Origin: Litoditis marina
Lineage: Eukaryota > Nematoda > Chromadorea > Rhabditida > Rhabditidae
Assembly: GCA_964036275.1 (NCBI GenBank)
Contig: OZ038435.1
Span: forward strand, 10,316,310 to 10,380,309
Direction of reading: 5' to 3'
DNA: 64,000 nt
The notes under the pieces are model-generated. The model had not been told where the DNA came from. It saw only the letters and a program-made list of their open reading frames with translations, and ran no database searches. Positions 51,524 to 63,403 of the stretch are shown here, one piece after another. A program made the translations under genes and the position numbers. How positions within the stretch are numbered: the first letter of the stretch is position 1; every line of letters starts with the position of its first letter.

Positions 51524-54500
51524 CTAATAGAATCGTACGAGCCCAGAACGTACGCGTTTCTCCCAATCCAAGAGAAAGCCGTCTCGGTACGTTTTCCAGA
51601 CCAGTCGGTACGCTTTTTTGTGGTAGACATCCGTGGCATTGCGTATTGCCTGCAACAAATATTACAGGTTGAGGCTCACTTAACTAAGACTTATAGTTTT
51701 CCTCGTCAAAACACGTATAAATCATTGTTTTCCCGTTGCAATTGCCTAAATAATTTGACCCTAACCAAGAAGAACCGTCTCTGGTCCGCTCTCGCCAATA
51801 ATACCGTTGATAAATGAACAAATTCAAACGAAACACACCTTTTTGTATTCATCCATCAACTGTTTCGTTTCAGAATCGGGACGATTGTGGACAATCTGAC
51901 GGTAGTACCTGAAATCAGACGATCATTGATCAAAAAGAGCAAAGATCAAACCAGAATTCTCGTCAAACTCAACCACCACCGGAAGAACGGAACCAATACA
52001 TGCTTTCTTCCGCCCAATCAATACGTATTCATTGTGCGTTTTCCGATTGACAAATGAGCTTTCTCGCCTAACAGTTAGAGAAGGACGATTATGTGGACCG
52101 ATCTCGTGTCAACGGTCCTCCAAACTCCAATTGAAAAATGTATTGCAGTTTAAAGGACTGAACCGTTGCGATTGGTCCACATAATCGTCCTTCTTTAAGC
52201 AGTTGATCGATTGGGGTTTTCGGGACAACGATTGAGAACAATCCAAAACGGAAACGAAACAAACCTGTCACAATTCATTTGCGATTCTTTCCCTGTCAGT
52301 TTTCCCCTGAATTTTCCGGCGAACGTTAGTTTCGAATTATCCTGCTCGTGGTCGAATCTAAAAAATTGAAATCTTTCACAGTGAAACCACCCTTTTAGGT
52401 AAATTTCGTGTAAAAAAAATTCCAAAAAATTGATGTTTGCTGATTTTCTATCACAAAGAGTGTTGGAAAATATTTTCAAAAAAGTGAATGTTTGCGCTAG
52501 AAAACAATCATCAGAAAACTCGAATGTGTACTGTAGGAGTCACAGTAGGAAAATGAAAACGACTATACCTGATCTGTGCCAGCCTATATGCCAGTACCAT
52601 TCTGTCTAACATCTCTGCCCCTCTCTTTCTAACCTTTTCCAGGCTGTATTTCGGCAGGTCACTCTGATCTCCGTACAACTGGAACGAGTTTTTGGGTGAA
52701 AAGTTCATGACAAAATCAAAATAACTAGGGTTTATTATTAGGTTTCTTGCTATCTATTACGCGAAAACAATACAGTTCACTGATGGTCGCTCTGCTTTCA
52801 AACTGTTCTGCAATTAACTCATCTAATGCGAAAATTGTAAAAATTTCCGATAGCATTTACGACCTTAAAATGATCAGCAAGTTTGCTAAGCATACTGTAC
52901 AAGTCTAATTGTGGATGGAAAACACTATACCTCGACTGCGAGGTAGAAAGGTGCCAGCTGGTCTGCCAGTGTTCGCACCAGCTCCCCCTCCTGCAGCTCA
53001 CTTTCGGCCACAAAGTCCTGTTCAGTCTTTTGGAAGAAGGCCGTAGCCACCATATCGCTGGAATAGAGAATATGGGCACAAGTATTTTGTTGAGAAAAAG
53101 CTTATTTGCTAAAAGTAAACCAAATTAGGCTTGAATAAGTTTCAGGCTTGTAACCACCTATTAACATTTAGTTACGAGTATATTTCGGTGCACAACTAGC
53201 AAATCAGAGTTTCATCGAGTTGTCAGAGAACAAAGTATCACGGCTGAAGCAATAAGTCCATATCCGGAAATGATTCATCGGAAAGAATTTTACACTAAAA
53301 CCAGCCTTTTTTGTATTTATTTCTACAAACCCAAACGTATGGAATGTTACACTTTTTTGTAGTCTATGATTCATTTTCATTAAATGTTTATTGTGGTTTT
53401 CGGAAAAGCGTTATAAAGGGAAAATTAAAATGCGGGCCGGATTATGGACCAATTCTACAACTAACCGGGTTTTTAGGTAACCTAACCCTTTTTCGGTAAC
53501 CTATTTTTGAGGTTACCTTGGTAGGTAACCTGAAAGTAACCCGAAACTAAAAACCGGTTACCGTTAAAACTAACGGTAAAAACCACATTTTGCGTTAGAA
53601 AAACAGGTAACCGGTTTTTCATTTTAGGTTACCAACCGGTTACCTACTATTCCTACTAAGGTAACCTGAAAAACAGGTTACCAAAAAAGGGTTAGGTTAC
53701 CTAAAAACCCGGTTAGATAAAGAATTCAACATTCCCGACTTACGCATCGCTTTCGAAACCGTTTTGTCCGGTCGCGAACTTTTTGATGAAAATGTAGATA
53801 AAATGGTTCTCGGTGGGGAAATAGGAAGGCAACCAGCTTTTCAAAACAGTATTCAACTGAAATTGATGAAGTTATAGATTCCGCATATACTCAAATCTGC
53901 ACCGTTCCAACAGAACCCAGCAATATCGATCCAAAAAACTCTCCATTAAGGCATCAAAAGCCTAAACACACAACTCGATTCGATCCAAACCAAGCCTATA
54001 CCGTTGTATGTTACTCTATCCCGTAAAGTTTTCAGTTTGATTTTGTTGTTTTTCTGTCAAATTTCATGAATAAAAAATGGACATGTCTCGAGAGCAAACT
54101 AAAACCTCCACCCTCTACTACGAACTGGCCATCCACAGCTAATCACGATATCATGTCATTGAAAAAAACCGCCATAAAGTGACAAACGGATGAAAATACA
54201 ACCAAAAACCCGTACCTGATAGTATCCAACCAGTGCATTTTCATTGTATTTGAAGGGATTCGTGAACCTCTTAGTGGGATCAAATCTATACGCAAATGGA
54301 CCAAATCCATAGAAGACAAAGTACACTTGATTGTAGTAGTTATTGGAAACCTGAATAAATCAATAAATTAGAATACACAGCGACCAAAAGAAAAATCTCC
54401 CGGGTTTCTGAAAAACGTCCTCCTTATATACATGTGAAACATTGAGACTACTTATTGAATTTCTACCTCTACTATTTGAATTCTAACCCTATATTTTCCC

Positions 54501-57500
54501 CCAAACTGATAGTCCATTCCACATTCACATAGATGTATAATGGCATATTCCATAGATAACATGCACAAACTACACAATTATCCCTGTTTCCAGTCCCGTT
54601 TGACCGGCAAACTCAATCTTTAACCCGGTATTTCGTCAACTCTATCAGCTAACTCTAACCGGGTTGCCTGGTTAACCATTTTGGCAACCCCAAATTTCCG
54701 CCGCAATACATTGTAAGCAAGGGTTACAAAGAGGTTAACAAAAAGGTTAACCGGTTGATCCGGTTATTGGGTACCTGACGGTTCCGTGTGAAATTGGCCC
54801 ATTTGACCTACCATCACATATTCGACCGGATAGGGAAAGAACATCTTATTCCAATGGGGATCCGTGAAGTAGAACCAACTGTTCGAATTATCCTCGTCCG
54901 CGCGCGTTGCAAAGTCGTCTGCAACACATAGAATGACACGACCGAACTACAGACTACAGAAAGTATCTCTGTTTAAATAAGGACGATTATGTGGTCCAAT
55001 CGCAACGGTTCAGTCCTTTAAAGAAGGACGATTATGTGGTCCAATCACAACGGTTCAGTCCTTTAAAGAAGGACGATTATGTGGTCCAATCTCAACGGTT
55101 CAGTCCTTTAAACTGCAACACATTTTTGAAGTGCAGTTCAAAGGACTGCAGCGTTGGCATTGGACCACATAATCGTCCTTCTTTAAATACAAAAGCTTCA
55201 GAACAACGAACAAAGGCAAAACGCCTTGTCTTACACATAGTATATATGGAACTAAAACTATCTCTCCAACTCCTTACTTAAAACTATATGCAATTTCGCA
55301 AAGGTGTGGTTCCATACCACTCAAATGACCACTATTTCCAGATAGAGTATTCATCAACAACATACACCTATGTGAAACACAGAACAAATAAAAAGTTAAA
55401 TATGCATAATAAACAAAATTCTCACATGTCTCGTCTTCAAGTGCACCCCATGTATTCTGGAAGGGCAGTTGTTGTCCGTACATCAGTTGAGCCAATTCAA
55501 TCAGGGCCGGAATCTTATCCGGAGGGGCAGCATGACCGTTTTCCACTGAAAACAAAATCGATTCTGATATTTTCTCGAAATTTCCAACCAACATAATTTT
55601 TACGTATCTTCTTCCTACACGGTTCCAGAGATACTTTGCGTATTTCCTGGCCGTAGAACAAAAGAACATGCGACATCGCTGCCAATAGAGAGAAACTACC
55701 AGCCGCACGCAGTCACAAATTCTTGAGGGCATCTCCTTAAAGACTGAAAGGGTTCAATTACCTTTTCATTAGTTTCGTACAGAGAACAAAAAAAATTAAC
55801 CCTCTTACAGTGTGAAGTAATCGTCACACACTATTGCAACCCAGTGCATACTACAGTACTTTCCAGACACATCCTAAGGGAACATAGATTTTTTACCCCC
55901 CCCCCCCCCCCCACCTTTCTGAACTTGTATTGCGTTTGGGGAATTGTAGTTTGACCCCCCCACCGGGGGTGATAATTCAATTTATTACCTGCAATACAAA
56001 AGTTTTAGGGTGGGGGGGGGGGTAAAAAGTAAACATTTCCGGTATTGAAGTTGAGCCCCCCACTCGTTGAAGTTTGACCCCTCGCCATTGAAGTTCTACC
56101 CCCCGCCGACCCAGATGGGGGGTAAATAGTAAATGTCGAAGTTGAACTCTGACCCCCCCATCCTCTAAATTTTCAGGTTTCAGCTTGGGTGGGGGTTGAA
56201 GTGCTACGGGCGGGGGAACCAACTAAAGTGGGGGGGGGGGCGATACTTCAATTTTCCCCATCCTAAAACTAACCCTCATACAGTGTGAAGAAGTACTCCT
56301 CACAAACAGTACTGTAGGCGTAGTCGACCCGTTCCTGTATACGGTAGTTCGTCCTGACATTCCGACTCAACTCGGTCCGTGCCATCGCGAGACGGACGCG
56401 AGCCGCGCTGTGAAGACGGACCAGCACGTCCTTCAGGCGGAGACGGGCGGCTGCCTGCAAGCGAAATTCACATTATATTCAAAATGGGTCTACTTGAATA
56501 ATTGTAAAGTAGCATTCGTTCTGTTCTAGAACAAAGTGTATATTCGAAAACACCATTACAGTTGTTCTTAAAGAATGCTACTTTCACAATTTTTACTATG
56601 AACTACTCTTTCACGGAGATACACCACGTCCTTTAGGCGGAGACGAGCGGCTGTCTGCAAGGAATACATTCTAAAAAGGGAAAAAATCATTTTAATTTGT
56701 GAAAGCGATCAATACTTCTCACAGACAACTCGACTTGTGAACGTTGGTACCACGATTGGTGTCAACGTATGAGCGTTTCCGCCTTTGAGGTCAATCACAA
56801 AAGTAACCGATAACAAAAGCAACTGACCTCAAAAGTATCTTTGGGGTATAGAAGTTACCATCGGAATGAAACAACTGTTTTCCCTTCATAAATGGACTTT
56901 GTCTAAATATAATTAACGCTAACAGTTTTAGAAGAAAAACTAGGAGGTTAGACATCTATGGTGACCTCGGTTACTTTTGTCGTCGGCTACTTTATGGTTA
57001 CTTTTGTCATCGGTTACTTTTGTGATTGGCCCGCTTTTGACAATGGTTGCATACAGAGCGCAAGATCATCATTTTTGGCATAAATGCTTACCTTCCTCTC
57101 ATTCTCCGCCACTTTTTCGTCCAAATACTCCGTCAACTGTCCGATCGATAAATATGGATGACAGGCGATTTTGAAGGCAGTTGCCTGGAATAATCAGCTT
57201 GAATCCAATATACTCACATATAAAACTGGAAATACTCACGCCTAAACGTTAACACTCGTGTTATCGATTAAACTACAAGTCATCGAGAAATGACTTAAAT
57301 TAACTACAATCGCAGAGCCCAACAAAAGTTGTTTCGAAAGAGGTAGGGAAAGCTTTGTAGGGAGTTCCCTCATAAGCGTAGTTACCCGAGAACTTCTTCT
57401 CATCTACCTTGCTGGCGGGGGGGGGGGGGGGGTTAAAGTCTCTCAGGTTGCACAGAACTAGAGAATAGAACATCAACTTCACGTTGATTCTAACATTGTT

Positions 57501-60500
57501 CCTTCGCGCTCTGAACCTTGCCTCTCCCTCGTTCGAAAAGCACATGGAACAAGAAGTTGAGAGAACACCACGTGATACATTAGTTCATGTTTGTACCATG
57601 TGTCGAGTACATTAATATGTTCAATAAATTGAAATATTGCGAGAATAACTGTATTTCAAGTGATAGTTTAGCACCCCCACCCTTCACGTTGATCGTTGAG
57701 CCAGTTTGGTCCCCCGCAGTTATCCGAAAGCTCCTAACAACCTAGGATTCATTCAACCGTTCCGGACAGCGTGCCGTCAATTTTGTGAGAAGTGGGCTCT
57801 GGGAGTCTGCGCATCTTCGATCTACACACTCTCTCATCTGCTGGCAAAGAGTCAACCACTTTTCGCCCCGCGAAAGGCTAAATCGAATCGGTCATTTGAT
57901 GTATTTGTTGAAGAAACTAGTGCTGTACCTTGCTGGGCGGGATGAATGGAGCCAGTTTGCACAATGATCCAATCTTGACGTATACGAGATACTGGCAGGT
58001 GGCCGACTCTTCCATATGGGAGATGTAGACATCGTGGTCGGCCAGTTCTGGGTCACACTCGTACTGAAATAGAAAGATAGAATTACATTTATATTAAAAG
58101 TCATATAAGAGCTATCAAGCTGTTGTGGACAGCGTGTGGTCAATTTTGTAGGAGGCCGAACTTGGCGAACGGCCAGCTCATATGCGTATATTTGATCTAC
58201 ACACTCTTCCGTCTTCTGGCAAACAATCAACGACCGCCCGCTACCAACAGCTCAACCAACTGGACCCTTCGCTGTCTTTTTGGGAGAAAACGTCTAATAT
58301 GGAATAGAGTTGCAGATGATAGACCATGCGTTCTCATTCCTGATTCCCCCTCCCCCTTCTACTACTTGAAACAAGTCTAAATTAATGCTAAAATCATGTA
58401 ACCAGCCCAAAACTTACTCGGACCAGCGTTTTCCGTTGAATCTTATTGCCAAACAGATTGCAGAGAGTCCCGTTCTCATACGACTCCTCAAAGTACAGCA
58501 GACGATCTACTGTCGATCTCTGAAACAGAAAAACATGATCATTGCAAAAAAAAAAAAACCGAAAGTTTGTTTGATTTTGAATAAAGAAAAATAGTTTTAT
58601 TGTGTTAACAAAATCATTGCTGTCTGTTTCACAGAAATTTATGTGAGCGCGGTCCATTAATAAACGGGGCCTCCATTTTTACCATACTCTTTTCAATAAT
58701 AATATTACTCCTCGAACCACTTATAGATACCAGGAATAAACTGTTTTTAACCTTCTGCAAACGGTTGGTTTTCGTGTATGCGACCAAGAATCATACCCTA
58801 GCTCCATATAAAACCAAGACATACAACTAGACCAGAATCTTTTCCAGCGCATAAATAAGGTCCCTTCACACCGTTTCTCGGCGGCAGATACATAGAGCGA
58901 AGTAAAATCATTGATTTTTGTGCGATACGTACAGTACACACGATCGACAACTATACTTTGCTCAATGTATCTGTCGAAGACGGAAAAGGTATGAAGGGAC
59001 CCTTTGTGAAGGGATCCTTAGGCGGACCTGATATTCCGGGATGCGAAACCGTCCGGCAAACATTCCGAGAGAATTCATCTCATACCCCTTCTCATTCTCT
59101 GGAAAATTTTCAATGACGTTAGAGATAAACCAATCGCAAGTTCATCTGTAAAGTAATTTTTGGAAATACAAGCTCGCCCGGTGCCCAATCAATACATATA
59201 CTCTGCATAGTTTTCTCCTGGCAACATAATAACTGTAAATATTGCGTTTCAGTCTACTTTTTCGCTCTGATAGCAGCGTTTCCTCAAAACCTCGAATAGT
59301 CAGAACAAGGAAATAAGTATGAAACCAGAGAAAAAAAGAATGAGTGAAAGTTTGGAGTTTGAACAACCCTACTACGGTACTATGACATCCCTAAAGCCGG
59401 AAACAGAAATGAAGCAAGAAGGGGGGGGGGGGGGGGGTGAAAGTATTATCCACCACACCACGTTCCCCAGCTGCAACTCACTTTCTCCGTGAAATTGACG
59501 AATTGACATTCCTCGACACAATTCGTACTTCCACCAGCCTTTATCCTGAAATTTGTTCATGAAAAATATGCCGCTAGCTATCTGTTATCCAGTGCTTCGC
59601 GGCAAATTTCTTCCCGAACCGACTCTTCCCGAACCAAAACCGGACCGATTCTTTCCGAACCAGTTGGTTCGGTAAGGAATTCGAACCGTTTGCGTACTCA
59701 AACCGACATGAAACCGAACCAAACCCCAATAAACGTTACGCAGTCGACCAAATTCAGCACTAATTACACGATTTGGTTCGGTTCCAACTCAGTTGGCCTA
59801 AATTTGGTTCGGTTCTAGAACCAACCAACTGGTTCGGGAAGAATCGGTTCGGTTTTGGTTCGGGAAGAGTCGGTTCGAGACAGAATTCACCGTACTTCGC
59901 TCACAAACGTATTTGAAACATTGCATACAATGAACTTTTATGTTGAAGACGGCTGGTTCCAGCACCCCTGGGCAATTCCCAACTAACCCAGTTTTGCACC
60001 CGTCTTGGCCGAGTCCTCACGAGAGAGTGTACAGATCAGAGAGACGCACAGTTGTCAGCATACAACGATTATTCAAGCAATCACAACGACAAAATGCAAA
60101 TGAGAGTTCAAATCTCACCAGTTGAACGCAGTGATCCATGAGGAAACCATCGTTCACAATTTGGGCAATGTACCTCGGATTGTAGCTTCCGGTCACTTGC
60201 TTCTCCACAATTTCACTGGCCTGCAATGATATAGATGAAAGAAACGCAACCATCTCGCTCGATACGTGATTTCCAACTTTAGAGAAGGACGATTATGTGG
60301 TCCAATCGCAACGGTTCAGTCCTTTAAACATCAATACATTTTTCAATTGCAGTTTAAAGGACTGTTGACACGAGATTGGTCCACATTATCATCCTTTTTT
60401 AAAAGTGCGTTGTTGTCCGCTAGGCTGAGCTCATAAGCTAAAGGTTCAACATCTTCAAACCGCACTACAATTTTGATCGGCAACCCCTTCCTAACCCAAA

Positions 60501-62128
60501 ATCATACCGGTTTTTGCTTTTTGGAAAAAAAAGTCCTCGTGTGAGACCTACAGCCGCGATTCCCACCACTCTCAATGAATGTTTAACCCACAACACCCTC
60601 GCCAACCCTGGGTCACGTGTGTGTTTATGGCCGAGGTGTTTACCACGGCCAATTCTACAACTGACCGGTTTTTGGTGACCCTTTTTTCAGGTTACTTCAC
60701 AGGTAACCGGTAGGTAACCGGGAAAATTGAAGTATCGCCCCCCACTTTAGTTGAGTCCCCCCCGTAGCACTTCAACCCCCCACCCAAGCTAAAACCTGAA
60801 AATCTAGGAGAGGGGGGGGGGGGGGTCAAAAATCAACTTCGACATTTACTATTTACCCCCCACCTGGGTCGGCGGGGGGTAGAACTTCAATGGTGGGGGG
60901 TCAAACTTCAACGAGTGGGGGGCTCAACTTCAATACCGGAAATGTTTACTTTTTACCCCCCACCCTCAAACTTTTGTATTGCAGGTGATAAATTGAATTA
61001 TAACCCCCCGGTGGGGGGGGGGGGTCAAACTACAATTCCCCAAACGCAACACAAATTCAGAAAGGTGGGGGGTAAAAAGTCAATGTTCCCAACCGCTTTT
61101 TCATTTTCGTTTACCTATATCGAAGTAACAGGAAAAAAGGTTACCAAAAAAAACGGTTACATATAGAATTCACCGTTTCCCACCTGCCTCCCCCATAGTC
61201 GAAACCACACCAATGTCATCCACTCACCTGCGGAATGCGACAAGCGAACCGTTGACCGGATTTGCTCGTCATAAACTCATAGGATTGATCGTCTCTCTGG
61301 AAATAGAAACTTTCAAAAAGCTAATTTATGTTTTTTTTTCAATCAATTTTGTTCGATTACAAAACTATTTGGAGGGTTCAGAATAAATTGCCCACGTATT
61401 TACGTACGTACACATATACTCATAGGATGCATCGTTTGTAGTTTGAACTCACACGAAAAATTACGAATTAAAAAAAACGCGACCAAACTACAAACACAGC
61501 AGAAATACGCATCAATCATCGTATTGATTTGTTTTTGAAAAAGCGAAATCTTTACAACAAAGAAGAAACAAACTGACCGAGGGATATTTGGTGAGGATCC
61601 TTTTCCGTAATCCGTCCACATTATTCCGAGTCAACCGGTTCAGGTCGATATCCGGGTCTATTCCGGCCACAGTAATACGAAGGTCTGGCTCGTGCAGAAC
61701 ATGGCTAAAACACATACTAAAAATAAGTAAACATTTACAAGAACACAAAAAAAGAATGCAGTACCGTCAGACACTGATAGTCGTGCTATGTAGCAATTGT
61801 TAGCTTTCATCGTTTGAGAAGATGAAAAGGACTCCGATCATGCACCATAGATTCCACGAACAATTTACAGCCAATTTTGCAGAGACCGGACGAGAGTGTG
61901 CAGGTCAGAGAGACGCAGACACAGTCTGTCTTAGCATGTCTGCAGCCTCATTGACCTGCATGCTCTCTCGCTTTTGTGGGCCAATCACAGAAGATAGATG
62001 CGAATGTTTCAGAGTCATGAAAATAGAAAAACTGGCATTGAAACTAACCGTACTTCCTCCACGTCGTAGGTAGCCGTGCCAAAAGTCAGGAAAATTGGTA
62101 AAAGGACCACAAAATAGAATAGAATCAT
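51524..62128 (-). CDS. OS9: OS-9-like ER lectin (MRH domain) with unrecognised C-terminal half
   Basis: OS-9 binds trimmed N-glycans and hands misfolded glycoproteins to ER-associated degradation. Exons in coding order: 62128-62049, 61704-61578, 61296-61228, 60220-60119, 59545-59482, 59098-59028, 58519-58418, 58063-57929, 57184-57092, 56454-56274, 55743-55621, 55545-55426, 54918-54812, 54350-54216, 53856-53744, 53057-52931, 52678-52569, 52357-52265, 51908-51839, 51649-51524; all phases agree, 715 residues. Signal peptide MILFYFVVLLPIFLTFG, then YDVEEVRH...LRITVAG as in OS-9. The MRH core is KGWWKYELCRGMSIRQFHGE (WW and Q sugar contacts), ENGTLCNL, YECDPEL and EESATCQYLVYVKIGSLC. ACHPYL follows as in OS-9. 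From about residue 310 on (WFYFTDPHWNKMFFPYPVEY, RYYRQIVHN, WKTYRDGFLLDWEKR) I recognise nothing and see no membrane anchor. Exons 4 and 11 are the least certain. Confidence 0.82.
52077..52198. mobile_element. TTAA MITE
   Basis: AGAGAAGGACGATTATGTGG ... ATAATCGTCCTTCTTTAA. In OS-9-like intron 17. Confidence 0.75.
52530..52568 (-). mobile_element. Half MITE at the OS-9-like exon 16 donor
   Basis: On the coding strand the intron begins AG|gTATAGTCGTTTTCATTTTCCTACTG..., the left terminal repeat of the CTGAGACTCCTACAGTA family. The other end is missing. Confidence 0.65.
53446..53730. mobile_element. GGTTACC MITE, copy 4
   Basis: GACCAATTCTACAACTAACC ... GGTTAGATAAAGAATTCAAC with regularly spaced GGTAACC/GGTTACC words. 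Its end is about 13 bases from the OS-9-like exon 14 donor. No clear TSD. Confidence 0.75.
54606..54799. mobile_element. GGTTACC MITE with 9-bp TSD, short copy 5
   Basis: 194 bp, GGCAAACTCAATC ... TGAAATTGGCC, flanked by CGTTTGACC and CATTTGACC (8 of 9). The right TSD begins 3 bases inside the intron from the OS-9-like exon 12 donor, whose intron begins at 54811. Confidence 0.75.
54973..55187. mobile_element. TTAA MITE with triplicated left end
   Basis: The 46-bp left segment (AAGGACGATTATGTGGTCCAATC...CAACGGTTCAGTCCTTTAA) occurs three times in tandem before a normal hairpin and right end. Confidence 0.85.
55797..55845 (-). repeat. Duplicated 3' edge of OS-9-like exon 10
   Basis: TAACCCTCTTACAGTGTGAAG and TAATCGTCACA match the exon 10 end plus donor at 56270-56310 (TAACCCTCATACAGTGTGAAG, TACTCCTCACA). 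The copy lies in intron 10 beyond the G-rich element. Confidence 0.8.
55878..56258. mobile_element. Poly-C/poly-G modular element with 8-bp TSD
   Basis: 381 bp from GGGAACATAGATTTTTTACC to CGATACTTCAATTTTCCC; TSD CATCCTAA on both sides (55870-55877, 56259-56266). The interior alternates C or G runs of 6-17 with short spacers such as TTGAAGTTC and ATTGTAGTTTGA. The insertion lies 8 bases downstream of the OS-9-like exon 10 donor. A second copy is nested at 60720-61090. Confidence 0.8.
56500..56605. mobile_element. Inverted-end MITE, TTGTAAAGTAGCATTC family
   Basis: AATTGTAAAGTAGCATTC ... GAATGCTACTTTCACAATT with internal GTTCTAGAACAAAGTG. Related to 49811-49935 and to a decayed piece at 40640-40705. 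Confidence 0.7.
56624..56660 (-). repeat. Duplicated 5' edge of OS-9-like exon 10
   Basis: CACGTCCTTTAGGCGGAGAC and GAGCGGCTGTCTGCAAG match the start of exon 10 and its acceptor at 56424-56460 with three substitutions. The copied acceptor CTTGCAG is intact. Confidence 0.85.
57757..58240. repeat. Two copies of an intronic repeat
   Basis: GGACAGCGTG(C/T)(C/G)GTCAATTTTGT and GATCTACACACTCT plus CTGGCAAA occur in the same order at 57763-57853 and 58128-58224, on either side of OS-9-like exon 8. In the second copy some unit ends are diverged. Confidence 0.65.
59601..59891. mobile_element. GGTTCGG-type MITE with 9-bp TSD, copy 2
   Basis: 291 bp, GGCAAATTTCTTCCCGAACC ... GGTTCGAGACAGAATTCACC; flanked by GTGCTTCGC and GTACTTCGC (8 of 9). 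The interior is GGTTCGG/CCGAACC words. The outermost bases match those of the GGTTACC family. Confidence 0.8.
60003..60060. repeat. Fragment of the GAGAGAGT repeat
   Basis: CCTCACGAGAGAGTGTACAG ATCAGAGAGACGCA, as in 37205-38010. In OS-9-like intron 4. Confidence 0.55.
60281..60402. mobile_element. TTAA MITE
   Basis: AGAGAAGGACGATTATGTGG ... CCACATTATCATCCTTTTTTAA. Confidence 0.72.
60647..61174. mobile_element. GGTTACC MITE with 9-bp TSD, copy 6, interrupted
   Basis: GGCCAATTCTACAACTGACC ... ACATATAGAATTCACC; flanked by GTTTACCAC and GTTTCCCAC (8 of 9). Split after GGTAACC by the 60720-61090 insertion. Confidence 0.8.
60720..61090. mobile_element. Poly-C/poly-G modular element, nested copy
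   Basis: Inverted relative to the copy at 55878: GGGAAAATTGAAGTATCGCC ... GTAAAAAGTCAATGTTCCC. It interrupts the GGTTACC element, so it is younger than that element. A possible short AACC duplication flanks it; the 8-bp TSD is not evident here. Confidence 0.78.
61884..62012. mobile_element. AGCGAGAGAGCATG-family MITE
   Basis: CGAGAGTGTGCAGGTCAGAG ... TGACCTGCATGCTCTCTCGC, inverted arms. In OS-9-like intron 1. Confidence 0.65.
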
Positions 62129-62407
62129 CTGCGTCTGAGAAGGACACTAGGCGATCTGAACACATTGGGAATCTCACTTTTTCAATGCAATATGGGTAGT
62201 TGTACGTTAAATCAACTTTGAATAGGGACAACCACTTGACAAACTCAATATATAAATAAAAATTATTGTTCAGTACATATTTTAAGCCATGTTTCCAACG
62301 GAACTTTGATCCAAATATTTGGCAACAGTCATTATTTAACACCAATAAACTCCCTGTGAAAGACATAAAGTTTATTATTAGATACATGATAAAATAAGAC
62401 TTGACCT

Positions 62408-62547
62408 GTGGCCGTATTCACCGATCCTCGGGAAGCTAAAATACCTTCCCGCGGGAAGGTAGAGCACGAAAATAGTGTGCCGGTGAGGAGGGTCCAGAGG
62501 CGCGGGAAGCTTTTTTACCTTCCCGGGATCTTGGTGAATACGGCCAC
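62408..62547. mobile_element. 140-bp MITE with exact 15-bp inverted ends
   Basis: GTGGCCGTATTCACC at the left and GGTGAATACGGCCAC at the right are exact inverses; subterminal GGAAGGTA/TACCTTCC and CGGGAAG words are also inverted. I found only this copy in the window. No TSD recognised. Confidence 0.8.
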
Positions 62548-63302
62548 TGTCTCGAAATATGAGAAAGGTAAGTTTTCGAAACAAGACAAGACACTCACAG
62601 ACTATTTGCCAAAATGAAATAGTTTTCTAACTAGTTTATCACGTTTTACGTGGGAATTCACGTATATGCTAACTAGCTTATACTGTCGAGTATACATGTA
62701 AACCTACTTTACAAAACGAGGCATACGTGAAAAAACCCGTTGAACGCGTAAACAGGCAATTATGGCAGCTGGTGTAAAGAGAGCAAAAAAGGATCGGATC
62801 GCAGTTAGCTGGTTATAATTTGAATGAATTTCCAAGAAAAAAAAAAGCGTTCGAGTTCCCAGAAATAAACAGGAATCACAGAAATTACGGTACCAGGAAT
62901 AAGTCATTCAGAATAAAAAGTCATTAATTCAATTTTAATCGGGATTTAAAAATGCGAAAATTTTCGAAAACTTTATTTCTGTTTCTCAACTGTTTCTGTG
63001 CTTGATGACTTTCACTTTCAAACGATATTTACTTTAATGACTGTTTATTTTGAATGACTTACTCTGGTTGCCAGAAATTCCCCCCAAAATTTTTTCCTAA
63101 TGACAGCTGATTCTTACCTTTATTCCGCGACATACTTTTGTTCTTCGAATCTCTGCTCCTACCTTTCCATTCTCAAAACAACCAAAACAAAAGCCTAGAA
63201 CCAATAGAAACATTAATAAACAGTTGAAGAACACTAATAACAAGGTAATACAGTGGGCCAATGTCATCAAAAATCAAAAAAAAAAAAGATATTGAACTGA
63301 GC

Positions 63303-63403
63303 CTATTGCTATATCTAACCGTCTTCCGGTAACTTAGCCGGTTCTTGGTAACCAATTTTTCAGGTTAAGTAACCTAAACGCTCGGTTAGATTTGTAGAAT
63401 TCA
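63303..63403. mobile_element. GGTTACC MITE remnant
   Basis: GCTATATCTAACCGTCTTCC ... CGGTTAGATTTGTAGAATTCACC, about 100 bp with the middle deleted. Confidence 0.6.

Noticed and set aside
55878..56258. Possible CRISPR-like spaced repeats
   Set aside because: The regular C/G runs with spacers are a low-complexity mobile element with inverted ends and a TSD in an animal intron; repeat units are not conserved words of 20-40 bp.
21774..62128. A polycistronic operon of the four minus-strand genes
   Set aside because: Distances between consecutive genes are 0.7-4 kb with independent poly(A) signals, far more than the roughly 100 bases typical of nematode operons.
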